Origin: Lysobacterales bacterium UBA2790
GTDB taxonomy: Bacteria > Pseudomonadota > Gammaproteobacteria > Xanthomonadales > Xanthomonadaceae
DNA length: 8,348 nucleotides
Direction: 5' to 3'
NCBI GenBank assembly: GCA_002352135.1
Contig: DEHW01000223.1
Span: forward strand, 1 to 8,348
Shown: positions 1 to 7,080 of the stretch, one piece after another
How positions within the stretch are numbered: position 1 is the first letter of the stretch
How the letters are laid out: every line of letters starts with the position of its first letter
Position numbers and translations under genes: made by a program
The notes under the pieces: model-generated
Told to the model about the DNA's origin: nothing
The model's database searches: none
What the model saw: only the letters and a program-made list of their open reading frames with translations

Positions 1-27
1 GGTGTTGTTGCCAAGGTTGTGCAATAA
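1..27 (+). CDS. tuf: Elongation factor Tu, C-terminal end (partial)
   Basis: Only the last eight codons and a TAA stop (25-27) lie in the window; they read GVVAKVVQ. EF-Tu proteins end in a very similar sequence (E. coli ends GAGVVAKVLG), and in many bacteria a tuf gene lies directly upstream of rpsJ, so tail and position agree. EF-Tu is the cytoplasmic GTPase that delivers aminoacyl-tRNA to the ribosomal A site. No domain can be examined because the body of the gene is outside the window. The identification rests on a very short peptide plus gene order. Confidence 0.82.
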   Translation, partial: GVVAKVVQ

Positions 28-48
28 GTAGTTTCGATTTGTTTGTCG

Positions 49-76
49 GGGGGTGGGACATCGCGCTCCCACCCCC
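49..76 (+). terminator. GC-rich hairpin between tuf and rpsJ (terminator or attenuator candidate)
   Basis: Positions 49-58 (GGGGGTGGGA) pair perfectly with 67-76 (TCCCACCCCC), leaving the 8-nt loop CATCGCGC. The stem begins 21 nt after the tuf stop. What follows is GTCGCTCTTTAACG, which has only a short, interrupted T-run, so it is a poor intrinsic terminator by the usual rule. It could reduce read-through from tuf, act as an attenuator for the ribosomal-protein cluster, or protect a processed 3' end. The pairing is directly visible; the role is inferred. Confidence 0.5.
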
Positions 77-109
77 GTCGCTCTTTAACGAAAATCAAGG
101 AATTGGCCA

Positions 110-421
110 ATGGCTGACCAAAAGATTCGGATTCGGCTCAAGGCATTCGATCATCGTCTGATTGATCGATCCGCCGGAGAAATTGTGGAGACTGCGAAGC
201 GCACTGGCGCCCAGGTTCGTGGTCCAATCCCACTGCCAACGAAGACCGAGCGTTATACCGTGCTTGTGTCGCCGCACGTCGATAAAGATGCGCGTGACCA
301 GTATGAGACCCGCACACACAAGCGTGTGTTGGATATCGTCGATCCCAACGACAAGACCGTGGACGCGCTCATGAAGCTTGAGCTTGCGGCCGGCGTCGAC
401 GTCCAGATCAAGCTGTACTGA
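110..421 (+). CDS. rpsJ: 30S ribosomal protein S10
   Basis: The product is a 103-residue protein, the usual length for S10. S10 sits in the head of the 30S subunit and, as NusE, pairs with NusB in transcription antitermination. The sequence carries the hallmark stretches [14 protein letters not shown] (residues 7-20), [14 protein letters not shown] (31-44), the ribosome-embedded loop with [13 protein letters not shown] (54-66), and the conserved end [11 protein letters not shown]. Val57, at the loop tip where changes affect tetracycline-class drugs in other bacteria, is the ordinary residue. The ATG at 110 is preceded by AAGGA (97-101), 8 nt away. It is the first gene of the S10 cluster, 82 bp after tuf, and rplC follows after 8 bp. 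Confidence 0.98.
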   Translation: MADQKIRIRLKAFDHRLIDRSAGEIVETAKRTGAQVRGPIPLPTKTERYTVLVSPHVDKDARDQYETRTHKRVLDIVDPNDKTVDALMKLELAAGVDVQIKLY

Positions 422-429
422 GGTAAGAC

Positions 430-1068
430 ATGAGCATCGGAATTGTTGGCCGCAAATGCGGCATGAGCCGACTGTTCACCGAGAGCGGTGAGTCGGTTCC
501 GGTGACGCTGATTGAAGCGACGCCAAATCGAGTGGTCCAGATCAAAACACCGGAAGTCGATGGATACGCTGCGGTCCAAGTCACCGCGGGCTCCAAGCGC
601 GCTTCGCTGGTGTGCAAGCCCGAAGCTGGTCATTTTGCAAAGGCAAAGGTCGAGGCGGGTCGTGGATTGTGGGAGTTCCGTGTGGCGGACTCCGATCTTC
701 CTTCCTACAGCGTGGGTGGCGAGATCAAGGCCGACATTTTTGCTGAAGGGCAAAAGGTCGACGTCGCTGGTGTGACGCGTGGTAAAGGCTTCGCTGGCAC
801 GATCAAACGGCACAATTTCACTATGGGTGATGCCACCCATGGTAACTCGCTGTCTCACCGTGCTCCGGGCTCCATCGGTCAGCGCCAGACGCCAGGCCGT
901 GTGTTCCCGGGCAAGAAAATGTCCGGCCACATGGGTGCGGAAAATCAGACGATGCAGAATCTCGTTGTCGTCAAGATTGATCTTGAGCGCGGCCTGATTG
1001 CCGTCCGTGGTGCCGTTCCAGGTGCGCCCGGCGGGGACGTCATCGTTCGTCCTGCGACCAAGGCTTAA
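430..1068 (+). CDS. rplC: 50S ribosomal protein L3
   Basis: The product is a 212-residue L3, an early-assembling 23S rRNA binder whose long loop reaches toward the peptidyl-transferase centre. Diagnostic segments are the N-terminal [13 protein letters not shown] (4-16), [21 protein letters not shown] (near residues 63-83), the central [13 protein letters not shown] (118-130), [18 protein letters not shown] (134-151) and GKKMSGHMG (161-169). The extension contains QRQTPG; Gln153 aligns with E. coli Gln150, the residue methylated by PrmB. The preceding residue is Arg152 where E. coli has Asn149. The start at 430 has GAGG at 420-423, overlapping the rpsJ stop, which favours coupled translation. 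rplD follows 11 bp after the TAA. Confidence 0.98.
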   Translation: MSIGIVGRKCGMSRLFTESGESVPVTLIEATPNRVVQIKTPEVDGYAAVQVTAGSKRASLVCKPEAGHFAKAKVEAGRGLWEFRVADSDLPSYSVGGEIKADIFAEGQKVDVAGVTRGKGFAGTIKRHNFTMGDATHGNSLSHRAPGSIGQRQTPGRVFPGKKMSGHMGAENQTMQNLVVVKIDLERGLIAVRGAVPGAPGGDVIVRPATKA

Positions 1069-1079
1069 GGAGTTAAGAC

Positions 1080-1685
1080 ATGGAACTTTCAGTGATTGGC
1101 GGTTCAAGCACCGTCGCCGTGTCGGACGACGTTTTTGGACTCGAATTCCGCCAGGACTTGGTCCACCAGGTTGTCGTTGCTTATCGCAACGCTGGTCGCG
1201 CCGGGACCAAGGCGCAGAAGACGCGCTCAGAGGTCAGTGGTACGACCAAGAAGTTCAAGAAGCAGAAGGGCGGTGGAGCACGTCATGGTGACTACCGTGC
1301 ACCGATCTTCATCGGCGGTGGCGTGTCCTTCGCCGCCAAGCCACGGAGCTTTGCGCAGAAAGTGAATCGCAAGATGTATCGCGGCGCACTGTGCTCGATT
1401 CTGTCCGAATTGGTTCGGCTGGGTCGGCTGAAGGTGGTCGAGTCCTTGGACGTCGATCAGCCAAAGACGTCGGCGCTGGTTGCGAAGCTCGCCGAATTGA
1501 ACGCAGGCAAGCGTCCGCTCCTCGTTACCGAAAACGGTTCAGAGGCGTTGTTCCTCTCGGCGCGCAACATTCCTTATGTTGAGGTGCGTGATGTTCAGGG
1601 CTTGGACCCAGTTGCATTGGTGGGAGCTGATGACGTCATCGTGACCGTTGATGCGGTCAAGAAAATTGAGGAGTGGCTGGCATGA
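1080..1685 (+). CDS. rplD: 50S ribosomal protein L4
   Basis: The product is 201 residues, the same length as E. coli L4. L4 binds 23S rRNA and sends a basic loop into the exit tunnel, where it forms the constriction with L22; in E. coli it also represses the S10 operon. Visible hallmarks are [20 protein letters not shown] (27-46), [12 protein letters not shown] (47-58), the tunnel loop [11 protein letters not shown] (60-70) with Lys63 retained, [20 protein letters not shown] (79-98), and the C-terminal [15 protein letters not shown] and [11 protein letters not shown]. The loop reads GGGARHG where E. coli has GTGRARSG. AAGGAG (1067-1072) sits 7 nt before the ATG. The TGA overlaps the rplW start as ATGA. 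Whether L4 regulates this cluster is unknown; the leader does not look like the long E. coli one. Confidence 0.97.
   Translation: MELSVIGGSSTVAVSDDVFGLEFRQDLVHQVVVAYRNAGRAGTKAQKTRSEVSGTTKKFKKQKGGGARHGDYRAPIFIGGGVSFAAKPRSFAQKVNRKMYRGALCSILSELVRLGRLKVVESLDVDQPKTSALVAKLAELNAGKRPLLVTENGSEALFLSARNIPYVEVRDVQGLDPVALVGADDVIVTVDAVKKIEEWLA
1668..1673 (+). promoter_or_regulatory. Ribosome-binding site that fixes the rplW start
   Basis: GAGGAG lies inside the last codons of rplD, 8 nt before the ATG at 1682. A longer reading beginning with GTG at 1673 would start on the binding site itself and add three residues absent from typical L23 proteins. The ATG is therefore preferred. Confidence 0.8.
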
Positions 1686-1978
1686 GCACGGAACATATCC
1701 TGAGCGTACTGCGCGCTCCGCTGATTTCCGAGAAGGCAGCGCGCTTGCAAGAGCGAACCAATCAGTACGTCTTTGAAGTCGCGCAGAACGCGACCAAGGC
1801 CGACGTCAAGGCAGCGGTCGAACACTTGTTTTCAGTGAATGTGTTGGCAGTCAACGTCGTGAACGTGAAGGGCAAAGCCAAGTCATTCCGGTCCCGCATC
1901 GGGCACCGTGGTGATTGGCGCAAAGCCTACGTCCGACTTGCCGATGGTCAGTCGATTGACGTCATGGCCAGGCCCTGA
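1682..1978 (+). CDS. rplW: 50S ribosomal protein L23
   Basis: The product is 98 residues (E. coli L23 has 100). L23 lies at the tunnel exit and is the docking site for trigger factor and SRP. The N-terminal RAPLISEKA (11-19) contains the acidic residue (Glu17) equivalent to E. coli Glu18, the main trigger-factor contact. [19 protein letters not shown] (29-47) and [13 protein letters not shown] (57-69) are typical of bacterial L23. The start overlaps the rplD stop (ATGA at 1682-1685) with GAGGAG upstream, so translation is probably coupled to L4. rplB begins 10 bp downstream. Confidence 0.97.
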   Translation: MSTEHILSVLRAPLISEKAARLQERTNQYVFEVAQNATKADVKAAVEHLFSVNVLAVNVVNVKGKAKSFRSRIGHRGDWRKAYVRLADGQSIDVMARP

Positions 1979-1988
1979 GGAGTAGACA

Positions 1989-2810
1989 ATGGCAGTTATC
2001 AAATACAAGCCGACCTCGCCTGGTCGCCGTTCGAAAGTCAGCGTCAGCAAGGCTGATCTGTACAAGGGTTCTCCGGTCGCAGCCTTGGTTGAGTCGCAGG
2101 CGCGCACCGGCGGACGTAATAATGCAGGGCGAATTACCACCCGGCACAAGGGTGGTGGGCATAAGCAGCACTATCGTTTGGTCGACTTCAAGCGCGACAA
2201 GGAAGGTATTCCAGCGCGCGTTGAGCGGATCGAGTACGACCCTAATCGTACAGCACACATCGCGCTACTGTGTTATGCTGATGGTGAGCGCCGTTACATC
2301 ATCGCTCCGAAGGGCGTTCAAGTGGGTGACCAGTTGATCGCCGGACGTGACGCCCCGATCAAGGTGGGAAACACACTCCCGCTGCGTAACATTCCGATCG
2401 GTACGACCGTGCATTGTGTCGAGATGAAGCCTGGCAAGAAGGCTCAGGTCGCGCGTAGTGCGGGCTCTTCTGTTCAGTTGATTGCTCGCGAACAGGGCTA
2501 TGCGACCTTGCGTCTCCGCTCCGGTGAGATGCGCAAGGTTCCCGCAGACTGTCGCGCAACGATTGGTGAAGTCGGTAACAGCGAGCACAACCTTCGCAAG
2601 ATCGGCAAGGCCGGTGCCAAGCGCTGGTTGGGCATTCGCCCAACGGTTCGCGGTGTGGTGATGAACCCGATCGATCACCCGCACGGTGGTGGTGAAGGTC
2701 GTACGTCAGGCGGTCGTCATCCTGTGACGCCGTGGGGTGTCCCGACCAAGGGATACAAGACCCGCAACAACAAGCGTACTGAGCAGTTCATCGTTCGGCA
2801 TCGGAAGTAA
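1989..2810 (+). CDS. rplB: 50S ribosomal protein L2
   Basis: The product is 273 residues, standard for bacterial L2. It is one of the most conserved large-subunit proteins, needed for subunit association and close to the peptidyl-transferase centre. In order: an N-terminal rRNA-binding stretch with [20 protein letters not shown] (39-58), an OB-fold region with [20 protein letters not shown] (78-97), an SH3-like part with [20 protein letters not shown] (175-194), and the C-terminal signature [20 protein letters not shown] (227-246), including His230 matching the functionally important histidine near 229 in E. coli. The basic tail ends [20 protein letters not shown] (1977-1982), overlapping the rplW stop, is 6 nt from the ATG. 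rpsS follows after 13 bp. Confidence 0.98.
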   Translation: MAVIKYKPTSPGRRSKVSVSKADLYKGSPVAALVESQARTGGRNNAGRITTRHKGGGHKQHYRLVDFKRDKEGIPARVERIEYDPNRTAHIALLCYADGERRYIIAPKGVQVGDQLIAGRDAPIKVGNTLPLRNIPIGTTVHCVEMKPGKKAQVARSAGSSVQLIAREQGYATLRLRSGEMRKVPADCRATIGEVGNSEHNLRKIGKAGAKRWLGIRPTVRGVVMNPIDHPHGGGEGRTSGGRHPVTPWGVPTKGYKTRNNKRTEQFIVRHRK

Positions 2811-2823
2811 TTAGGAAACGGTC

Positions 2824-3099
2824 ATGGCACGTTCACTCAAAAAAGGCCCGTTCATCGATTTGCACCTGCTAAAGAAGGTGGAAGTTGCTGCTGCTGCCAA
2901 CAATAAGCGCCCGATCAAGACCTGGTCACGCCGCTCGATGATTTTGCCGGAAATGGTTGGCCTGACAATCGCCATCCACAACGGTCGCCAGCATGTTCCG
3001 TTGCTGGTCAATGAAAACATGGTCGGGCATAAGCTCGGTGAGTTCGCTGTCACGCGCACCTTCAAGGGGCATGGCGGTGACAAGAAGTCGGGTCGTTAA
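2824..3099 (+). CDS. rpsS: 30S ribosomal protein S19
   Basis: The product is a 91-residue S19, close to the 92 of E. coli. It sits in the 30S head near S13 and contacts the A-site region and the intersubunit bridges. Recognisable parts are the start [12 protein letters not shown] (1-12), [18 protein letters not shown] (29-46) and the family signature [20 protein letters not shown] (51-70), followed by [18 protein letters not shown]. The binding site AGGA (2813-2816) is 7 nt before the ATG. The TAA is the first part of the rplV ribosome-binding site, and the rplV start is only 10 bp away. Confidence 0.98.
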   Translation: MARSLKKGPFIDLHLLKKVEVAAAANNKRPIKTWSRRSMILPEMVGLTIAIHNGRQHVPLLVNENMVGHKLGEFAVTRTFKGHGGDKKSGR

Positions 3100-3103
3100 G
3101 GAG
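3098..3103 (+). promoter_or_regulatory. Ribosome-binding site that fixes the rplV start
   Basis: AAGGAG uses the last two bases of the rpsS stop codon and lies 6 nt before the ATG at 3110. The same frame stays open upstream to an ATG at 2993 inside rpsS. That longer form would add 39 residues unlike any L22, while the ATG at 3110 gives a typical L22 amino terminus. Confidence 0.85.
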
Positions 3104-3109
3104 AGCAGC

Positions 3110-3445
3110 ATGGAAACCAAAGCAATTCTCCGAGGCGTCCGAATTTCTGCGCAGAAGGCACGCTTGGTCGCTGATCAAGTGCGCGGTCTGCCGGTCGCGC
3201 GCGCACTCGATCTTCTGAAGTTCAGCGACAAGAAGGCCGCACACCTAATTTATAAGGTGCTGTGGTCGGCGACCTCCAACGCCGAGAACAACGATGGCGC
3301 CGACGTCGACGAGCTGAAAGTCGCGAGCGTTTTTGTTGATGAAGGTCCGGTCCTCAAGCGATTCCACGCCCGTGCAAAGGGTCGTGGCGCGCGCATCCTC
3401 AAGCGCACCAGCCACATCACTGTGGTTGTTGGCAACGGTCAATAA
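3110..3445 (+). CDS. rplV: 50S ribosomal protein L22
   Basis: Starting at METKAILRG the protein is 111 residues, against 110 in E. coli. L22 binds all domains of 23S rRNA, and its long beta-hairpin lines the exit tunnel opposite L4. Features seen are [14 protein letters not shown] (13-26), the core [20 protein letters not shown] (41-60), [11 protein letters not shown] (61-71), and the hairpin with [20 protein letters not shown] (76-95) followed by [12 protein letters not shown]. Residues 82-84 read LKR where E. coli has MKR, the site whose deletion gives erythromycin resistance, so the tunnel loop is full length. rpsC begins 13 bp after the TAA. Confidence 0.97.
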   Translation: METKAILRGVRISAQKARLVADQVRGLPVARALDLLKFSDKKAAHLIYKVLWSATSNAENNDGADVDELKVASVFVDEGPVLKRFHARAKGRGARILKRTSHITVVVGNGQ

Positions 3446-3458
3446 GCGGGAACTCACG

Positions 3459-4160
3459 ATGGGACACAAAGTTCATCCAATTGGGATTCGCCTTGGTATC
3501 TCCAAGGATTGGAACTCGAAGTGGTACGCAAGCAAGCGTGAGTTCGCCGGCTACCTGGCGGCCGACCTCAAAGTTCGCGAAGTGCTTCGCAAGAAGCTCG
3601 CTGCAGCGGGCGTTTCCCGGATCCAGATCGAGCGCCCGGCCAAGACGGCGCGTGTAACGATTCATACCGCGCGGCCGGGAGTGGTGATCGGGAAGAAAGG
3701 CGAAGACATCGAAAAGCTTCGCAAGGATGTTTCGGCAATCATGGGTGTGCCCGTGCATATCAATGTCGCTGAAGTCCGCAAGCCTGAGCTCGACGCGCAG
3801 TTGGTGGCGGAATCCATCGCTCAACAGCTCGAGCGTCGCATCATGTTCCGCCGCGCAATGAAGCGTGCGGTGGGCAATGCCATGCGTCTCGGGGCGTTGG
3901 GTATCAAGATCAACGTGGCTGGCCGTTTGAACGGGGCAGAAATTGCCCGCTCAGAGTGGTACCGCGAAGGTCGCGTGCCTCTTCATACGCTCCGTGCGGA
4001 CGTCGACTATGGTTTTGCCGAGGCGAGCACCACGTACGGAATCATTGGTATCAAGACCTGGGTCTACAAGGGTGAAGTGTTCGACTTCTCTCAAGTTGGG
4101 CAGGAAAAGCCGGAAGAGGCCGCTCGCCCTGAGCGCGCGTCTCGCCAGGCGGCTAAGTAA
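3459..4160 (+). CDS. rpsC: 30S ribosomal protein S3
   Basis: The protein from [13 protein letters not shown] is 233 residues, exactly the E. coli length. S3 forms part of the mRNA entry channel with S4 and S5. A KH-type RNA-binding domain is visible, with the GKKG loop at 78-81 in [17 protein letters not shown]. The C-terminal domain carries FRRAMKRAV (130-138), where Arg131, Arg132 and Lys135 coincide with the E. coli residues implicated in mRNA unwinding, then [20 protein letters not shown] (149-168). The tail is rich in Glu, Ala and Arg, as usual. The frame stays open upstream to 3333 within rplV, but the added residues do not resemble S3. The binding site is weak (GGGA at 3448-3451), suggesting dependence on ribosomes arriving from rplV. 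Confidence 0.97.
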   Translation: MGHKVHPIGIRLGISKDWNSKWYASKREFAGYLAADLKVREVLRKKLAAAGVSRIQIERPAKTARVTIHTARPGVVIGKKGEDIEKLRKDVSAIMGVPVHINVAEVRKPELDAQLVAESIAQQLERRIMFRRAMKRAVGNAMRLGALGIKINVAGRLNGAEIARSEWYREGRVPLHTLRADVDYGFAEASTTYGIIGIKTWVYKGEVFDFSQVGQEKPEEAARPERASRQAAK

Positions 4161-4171
4161 GGAATACAGCC

Positions 4172-4585
4172 ATGTTGCAGCCGAAAAGAACCAAATACCG
4201 CAAGGTACACAAGGGGCGTAACGAAGGCCTGAGCTGGAATGGCGCGGCAGTTAGCTTTGGCGAGTATGGCTTGAAGGCCGTCTCCCATGGTCGCATCACC
4301 GCTCGTCAGATCGAGTCCGCACGCCGAACAATTAGCCGCTACGTGAAGCGTGGTGGCAAGCTTTGGATTCGCGTCTTCCCGGACAAACCCATCACTCAGA
4401 AGCCAATTGAGGTCCGCATGGGTGCCGGTAAAGGTAACGTCGAGTATTGGGTTGCGCTAATTCAGCCTGGCCGGGTGCTTTACGAAATCGAAGGCGTTCC
4501 GGAAGAAGCGGCACGTGAAGCGTTTCGATTGGCGGCTGCGAAGCTGTCTGTTCAAACTACGTTTGTTTCCCGTACGGTGCGCTAA
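4172..4585 (+). CDS. rplP: 50S ribosomal protein L16
   Basis: The product is 137 residues (E. coli 136). L16 helps position A-site tRNA and is added late in 50S assembly. The characteristic start [17 protein letters not shown] (1-17) is followed by [20 protein letters not shown] (29-48), [20 protein letters not shown] (51-70) and the signature [20 protein letters not shown] (82-101). Arg82 aligns with E. coli Arg81, the residue hydroxylated by the oxygenase YcfD; no such enzyme is in the window, so modification is unknown. AAGGA (4159-4163) overlaps the rpsC stop, 8 nt before the ATG. The TAA shares its last base with the ATG of rpmC. Confidence 0.98.
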   Translation: MLQPKRTKYRKVHKGRNEGLSWNGAAVSFGEYGLKAVSHGRITARQIESARRTISRYVKRGGKLWIRVFPDKPITQKPIEVRMGAGKGNVEYWVALIQPGRVLYEIEGVPEEAAREAFRLAAAKLSVQTTFVSRTVR

Positions 4586-4770
4586 TGGACATCAAAGAAA
4601 TTCGCCAGAAGTCGCCGGCCGAACTCAAAGGGCACTTGCTTGACCTGCGCCGTGAGCAATTCAACCTTCGTATGCAGAAGGGTACTGGCCAGTTGACCCA
4701 AACCCACCAGTTGAAGGCTGTGCGACGCGAAATCGCGCGCGTCAAGTCTGTACTGGAAGTAACCAAGTAA
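4585..4770 (+). CDS. rpmC: 50S ribosomal protein L29
   Basis: The product is a 61-residue, mostly helical protein, typical for L29 (63 in E. coli), which lies beside L23 near the tunnel exit. Family features are [20 protein letters not shown] (5-24), the central [12 protein letters not shown] (26-37) and the basic second helix [15 protein letters not shown]. The start codon overlaps the rplP stop as TAATG (4583-4587), and the 20 bases upstream contain no purine-rich binding site. Translation is therefore likely to depend on ribosomes terminating at rplP. rpsQ begins 10 bp downstream. Confidence 0.96.
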   Translation: MDIKEIRQKSPAELKGHLLDLRREQFNLRMQKGTGQLTQTHQLKAVRREIARVKSVLEVTK

Positions 4771-4780
4771 GGCTGCCGAC

Positions 4781-5044
4781 ATGAGTGATATGAACCCGAA
4801 TGGCCGCACCGTCGAAGGGCGTGTAGTCAGTAACAAGATGGACAAGACCGTTACCGTGCTTGTCGAGCGTCAGGTCAAGCATGCCTTGTACGGCAAGTAT
4901 CTGAAACGATCGACGAAACTGCATGCGCACGACGAGGCAAATGCCTGCAACGAAGGCGACTTGGTTCGCGTCGTTGAGTGCCGTCCAATGTCCAAAACCA
5001 AGACCTGGCGCGTGGTGGAAGTTCTCACCCGTGCAACAGTGTAA
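4781..5044 (+). CDS. rpsQ: 30S ribosomal protein S17
   Basis: The product is 87 residues (84 in E. coli). S17 is an OB-fold primary binder of the 5' domain of 16S rRNA. Visible are the first strand [20 protein letters not shown] (10-29), the loop [20 protein letters not shown] (32-51), and the signature [20 protein letters not shown] (59-78). AAGG (4769-4772), overlapping the rpmC stop, sits 8 nt before the ATG at 4781. A second in-frame ATG at 4790 is possible but would be farther from that site. In E. coli rpsQ ends the S10 operon; here rplN follows after 15 bp. Confidence 0.96.
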   Translation: MSDMNPNGRTVEGRVVSNKMDKTVTVLVERQVKHALYGKYLKRSTKLHAHDEANACNEGDLVRVVECRPMSKTKTWRVVEVLTRATV

Positions 5045-5045
5045 T

Positions 5046-5051
5046 CGGAGG
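5046..5051 (+). promoter_or_regulatory. Strong ribosome-binding site for rplN
   Basis: CGGAGG lies 8 nt before the rplN ATG at 5060 and 1 nt after the rpsQ stop. It is among the best matches to the 16S anti-Shine-Dalgarno sequence in the window. It takes up much of the 15-bp gap, so no separate spc promoter can fit between the two genes. Confidence 0.75.
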
Positions 5052-5059
5052 CCATCGCC

Positions 5060-5428
5060 ATGATTCAGATGCAGTCGTTTCTCGACGCGGCAGACAACTC
5101 CGGTGCGAAAGAGCTCATGTGCATCAAGGTGCTCGGCGGTTCAAAGCGCCGCTATGCGCACATTGGAGACGTGATCAAGGTGTCTGTCAAGGACGCCATT
5201 CCGCGCGGCAAGGTCAAGAAAGGCGAAGTGTACAGCGCTGTTGTCGTGCGCACCCGTAAAGGTGTTCGACGCGCAGATGGCTCGCTCATCCGTTTTGACG
5301 GTAACGCCGCAGTTCTGTTGAATAACAAGCAAGAGCCGATTGGCACGCGAATTTTTGGACCTGTCACGCGCGAATTGCGCGGTGAGAAGTTTATGAAGAT
5401 CGTGTCGCTGGCACCTGAAGTGCTCTGA
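5060..5428 (+). CDS. rplN: 50S ribosomal protein L14
   Basis: The product is 122 residues, one fewer than E. coli L14 (123). L14 lies at the subunit interface, contacts 16S rRNA helix 14, and is the binding platform for the silencing factor RsfS. The N-terminal [20 protein letters not shown] (6-25), [20 protein letters not shown] (37-56), the L14 signature region [20 protein letters not shown] (61-80) followed by GNAAVLLNN, and the closing [20 protein letters not shown] (94-113) are all clear. It is the first gene of the spc cluster, with a strong CGGAGG site. rplX follows after 10 bp. Confidence 0.98.
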   Translation: MIQMQSFLDAADNSGAKELMCIKVLGGSKRRYAHIGDVIKVSVKDAIPRGKVKKGEVYSAVVVRTRKGVRRADGSLIRFDGNAAVLLNNKQEPIGTRIFGPVTRELRGEKFMKIVSLAPEVL

Positions 5429-5438
5429 GGACTCAGTC

Positions 5439-5753
5439 ATGAACCGTATCCGTAAAGGCGACCAGGTGCTGGTCATTACCGGCAAGAACAAGGGCCAAAA
5501 GGGCGACGTTGTTCGGGTCGCCGGTGATCACATCGTGGTTTCCAACATCAATCTGATCAAGCGACACACCAAGCCCAATCCTCAGGCAAACCAGCCTGGC
5601 GGTGTGATTGAGCGTGAAGCGCCGATTCATATCTCCAACGTTATGCTGTTCAACCCCGCCATCAACAAGGGGGATCGCGTTGGTTTCAAGGTGCTCGAGG
5701 ATGGACGCAAAGTGCGTGTGTTCCGCTCGAGCGGTGAGGCGATTGACGCCTGA
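5439..5753 (+). CDS. rplX: 50S ribosomal protein L24
   Basis: The product is 104 residues, as in E. coli. L24 is an assembly-initiating protein that binds the 5' end of 23S rRNA and ends up near the tunnel exit. The N-terminal KOW motif is visible as [20 protein letters not shown] (5-24), followed by the conserved [20 protein letters not shown] (38-57) and [11 protein letters not shown] (63-73). GAGGA (5427-5431), overlapping the rplN stop, is 7 nt before the ATG. The last codons can form a 5-bp hairpin (5737-5751) just before the rplE binding site. rplE begins 11 bp after the TGA. Confidence 0.97.
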   Translation: MNRIRKGDQVLVITGKNKGQKGDVVRVAGDHIVVSNINLIKRHTKPNPQANQPGGVIEREAPIHISNVMLFNPAINKGDRVGFKVLEDGRKVRVFRSSGEAIDA

Positions 5754-5764
5754 GGAATGCAGTA

Positions 5765-6307
5765 ATGACTACTCGTTTGGAACAGATCTACAAAACCGAC
5801 GTCGTGCCGAAGCTGATGCAGCGTTTTGGGTACAAGAACGTCATGCAGGTGCCGCGCCTTACCAAGATCACGCTGAATATGGGCGTTGGTGAAGCGGTCG
5901 GTAACAAGAAGATCTTGGAAAACGCCGTGGCAGACATGGCGAAGATCAGCGGTCAAAAGCCGGTGACGACCAAGGCGCGCGTTTCGGTTGCTAGTTTTAA
6001 GATTCGTGATGGCTGGCCGATTGGCTGCAAAGTCACCTTGCGACGGGCGCACATGTTTGAATTCTTGGATCGTCTCATCAGTATCTCGCTGCCACGCGTT
6101 CGCGATTTTCGCGGTGTAAGCGGTCGATCGTTCGACGGTCGCGGGAATTACAATATGGGCGTGAAAGAGCAGATCATTTTTCCCGAAATCGACTTTGATC
6201 AGATCGACGCTATTCGCGGCATGGACATCTCCATCGCCACGACGGCGAAGACCGACGAAGAAGCCAAGGCATTGCTCGAAGCCTTCCGTTTTCCCTTCCG
6301 TAACTGA
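5765..6307 (+). CDS. rplE: 50S ribosomal protein L5
   Basis: The product is 180 residues (179 in E. coli). With L18 it binds 5S rRNA in the central protuberance and contacts P-site tRNA and S13. The L5 signature [20 protein letters not shown] (30-49) is followed by [20 protein letters not shown] (61-80), [11 protein letters not shown] (83-93), [20 protein letters not shown] (110-129), [19 protein letters not shown] (130-148) and the end [21 protein letters not shown] (5752-5756), overlapping the rplX stop, sits 8 nt before the ATG. In E. coli the repressor S8 binds mRNA at this junction; whether that happens here is not established. rpsN follows after 18 bp. Confidence 0.98.
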   Translation: MTTRLEQIYKTDVVPKLMQRFGYKNVMQVPRLTKITLNMGVGEAVGNKKILENAVADMAKISGQKPVTTKARVSVASFKIRDGWPIGCKVTLRRAHMFEFLDRLISISLPRVRDFRGVSGRSFDGRGNYNMGVKEQIIFPEIDFDQIDAIRGMDISIATTAKTDEEAKALLEAFRFPFRN

Positions 6308-6325
6308 GTCCGAGAGATCGAATAG

Positions 6326-6631
6326 ATGGCAAAGACCTCAATGATCAACCGCGATATCAAGCGGAAGAAGATGGTGCAGAAGTACGCGGCGAAGCGCGCC
6401 GAACTCAAAGCCATCGTGGCGAACCCGAAGTCCTCCTATGAGGACAAGATGGAAGCCCAGACCAAGCTGCAGAAGCTCCCGCGTGACGCGTCTCCGGTGC
6501 GGCAGCGCAATCGCTGTGAGCTCACGGGTCGTCCGCGTGGCGTCTACCGTAAGTTTGGACTTGGTCGCAACAAACTTCGTGAAGCCACCATGCGTGGCGA
6601 CGTTCCTGGATTACGCAAGGCGAGCTGGTAA
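6326..6631 (+). CDS. rpsN: 30S ribosomal protein S14 (zinc-independent form)
   Basis: The product is 101 residues, the length of the long S14 class found in E. coli. S14 is a late-binding protein of the 30S head next to S10 and S3. The amino half is basic and helical ([20 protein letters not shown], 6-25). The signature lies in [20 protein letters not shown] (63-82), with [19 protein letters not shown] at the end. Only one cysteine (Cys64) is present, so this is the version without the two CxxC zinc pairs seen in the short 61-residue class. The binding site is modest, GAGAG (6312-6316), 9 nt before the ATG. A 41-bp gap separates it from rpsH. Confidence 0.97.
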   Translation: MAKTSMINRDIKRKKMVQKYAAKRAELKAIVANPKSSYEDKMEAQTKLQKLPRDASPVRQRNRCELTGRPRGVYRKFGLGRNKLREATMRGDVPGLRKASW

Positions 6632-6672
6632 CTGCCTGCGGATATCGATGCTTTCAAATTAGAGGTTGTCCC

Positions 6673-7068
6673 ATGAGCATGACTGATCCGATCGCTGACA
6701 TGTTTGTCCGCATCAAGAATGCGGCTGCGGTTGGTAAACAAAGTGTTTCAATGCCTTCGTCCAAACTTAAGGTTGCGATCGCAACGCTTCTGAAGTCCGA
6801 GGGTTACATCGGCGACTTCCAAGTGGTCTCTGCCGGCGCCAAGCCGGTGCTGCAGATCGCTCTGAAGTATTTTCAAGGAAAGCCTGTGATCGACAAGCTT
6901 TCTCGCGCGAGCCGCTCTGGTTTGCGTATGTATCGCGGCAAAGATGAGCTTCCCAAGGTATTGGGCGGGCTCGGAATTGCAATTGTATCCACGTCAAAGG
7001 GCATCATGACTGACGCTCAAGCTCGCGCAGCGGGTTTGGGTGGCGAAGTCCTGGGTCTGGTTGCCTGA
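6673..7068 (+). CDS. rpsH: 30S ribosomal protein S8
   Basis: The product is 131 residues (130 in E. coli). S8 is a primary binder of the 16S central domain and, in E. coli, the translational repressor of the spc operon. The start [20 protein letters not shown] (1-20) matches the E. coli MSMQDPIADM, which supports ATG 6673 over the ATG two codons later. [17 protein letters not shown] residues appear as [20 protein letters not shown] (76-95). The S8 signature [20 protein letters not shown] (101-120) contains the rRNA-contacting STSKG. GAGG (6662-6665) is 7 nt upstream. The 41-bp gap before it shows no clear promoter or strong hairpin. rplF follows after 12 bp. Confidence 0.98.
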   Translation: MSMTDPIADMFVRIKNAAAVGKQSVSMPSSKLKVAIATLLKSEGYIGDFQVVSAGAKPVLQIALKYFQGKPVIDKLSRASRSGLRMYRGKDELPKVLGGLGIAIVSTSKGIMTDAQARAAGLGGEVLGLVA

Positions 7069-7080
7069 TAGGAGCTGCCC

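Noticed and set aside
253..1107. Open frame of 284 codons on the - strand opposite rpsJ, rplC and the start of rplD
   Set aside because: It runs across three unmistakable ribosomal-protein genes and resembles no known family. It also lacks a convincing binding site. It is a by-product of the codon bias on the other strand.
2265..2684. Open frame of 139 codons on the - strand inside rplB
   Set aside because: It lies entirely opposite L2 coding sequence and shows no recognisable domain or start signal.
3333..3458. Upstream extension of rpsC starting inside rplV
   Set aside because: The extra 42 residues do not resemble S3, and the start at 3459 gives [13 protein letters not shown] and the standard 233-residue length.
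5757..5765. Two-codon minicistron ATG CAG TAA ending on the rplE start codon
   Set aside because: The GAGGA site directly abuts this ATG, leaving no spacing for initiation, whereas it is well placed for the ATG at 5765. The coincidence is most likely chance.
6632..6672. Possible internal promoter or regulatory element in the rpsN-rpsH gap
   Set aside because: No -35/-10 pair or strong stem is visible; the palindromes GATATC and ATCGAT are short and expected by chance.
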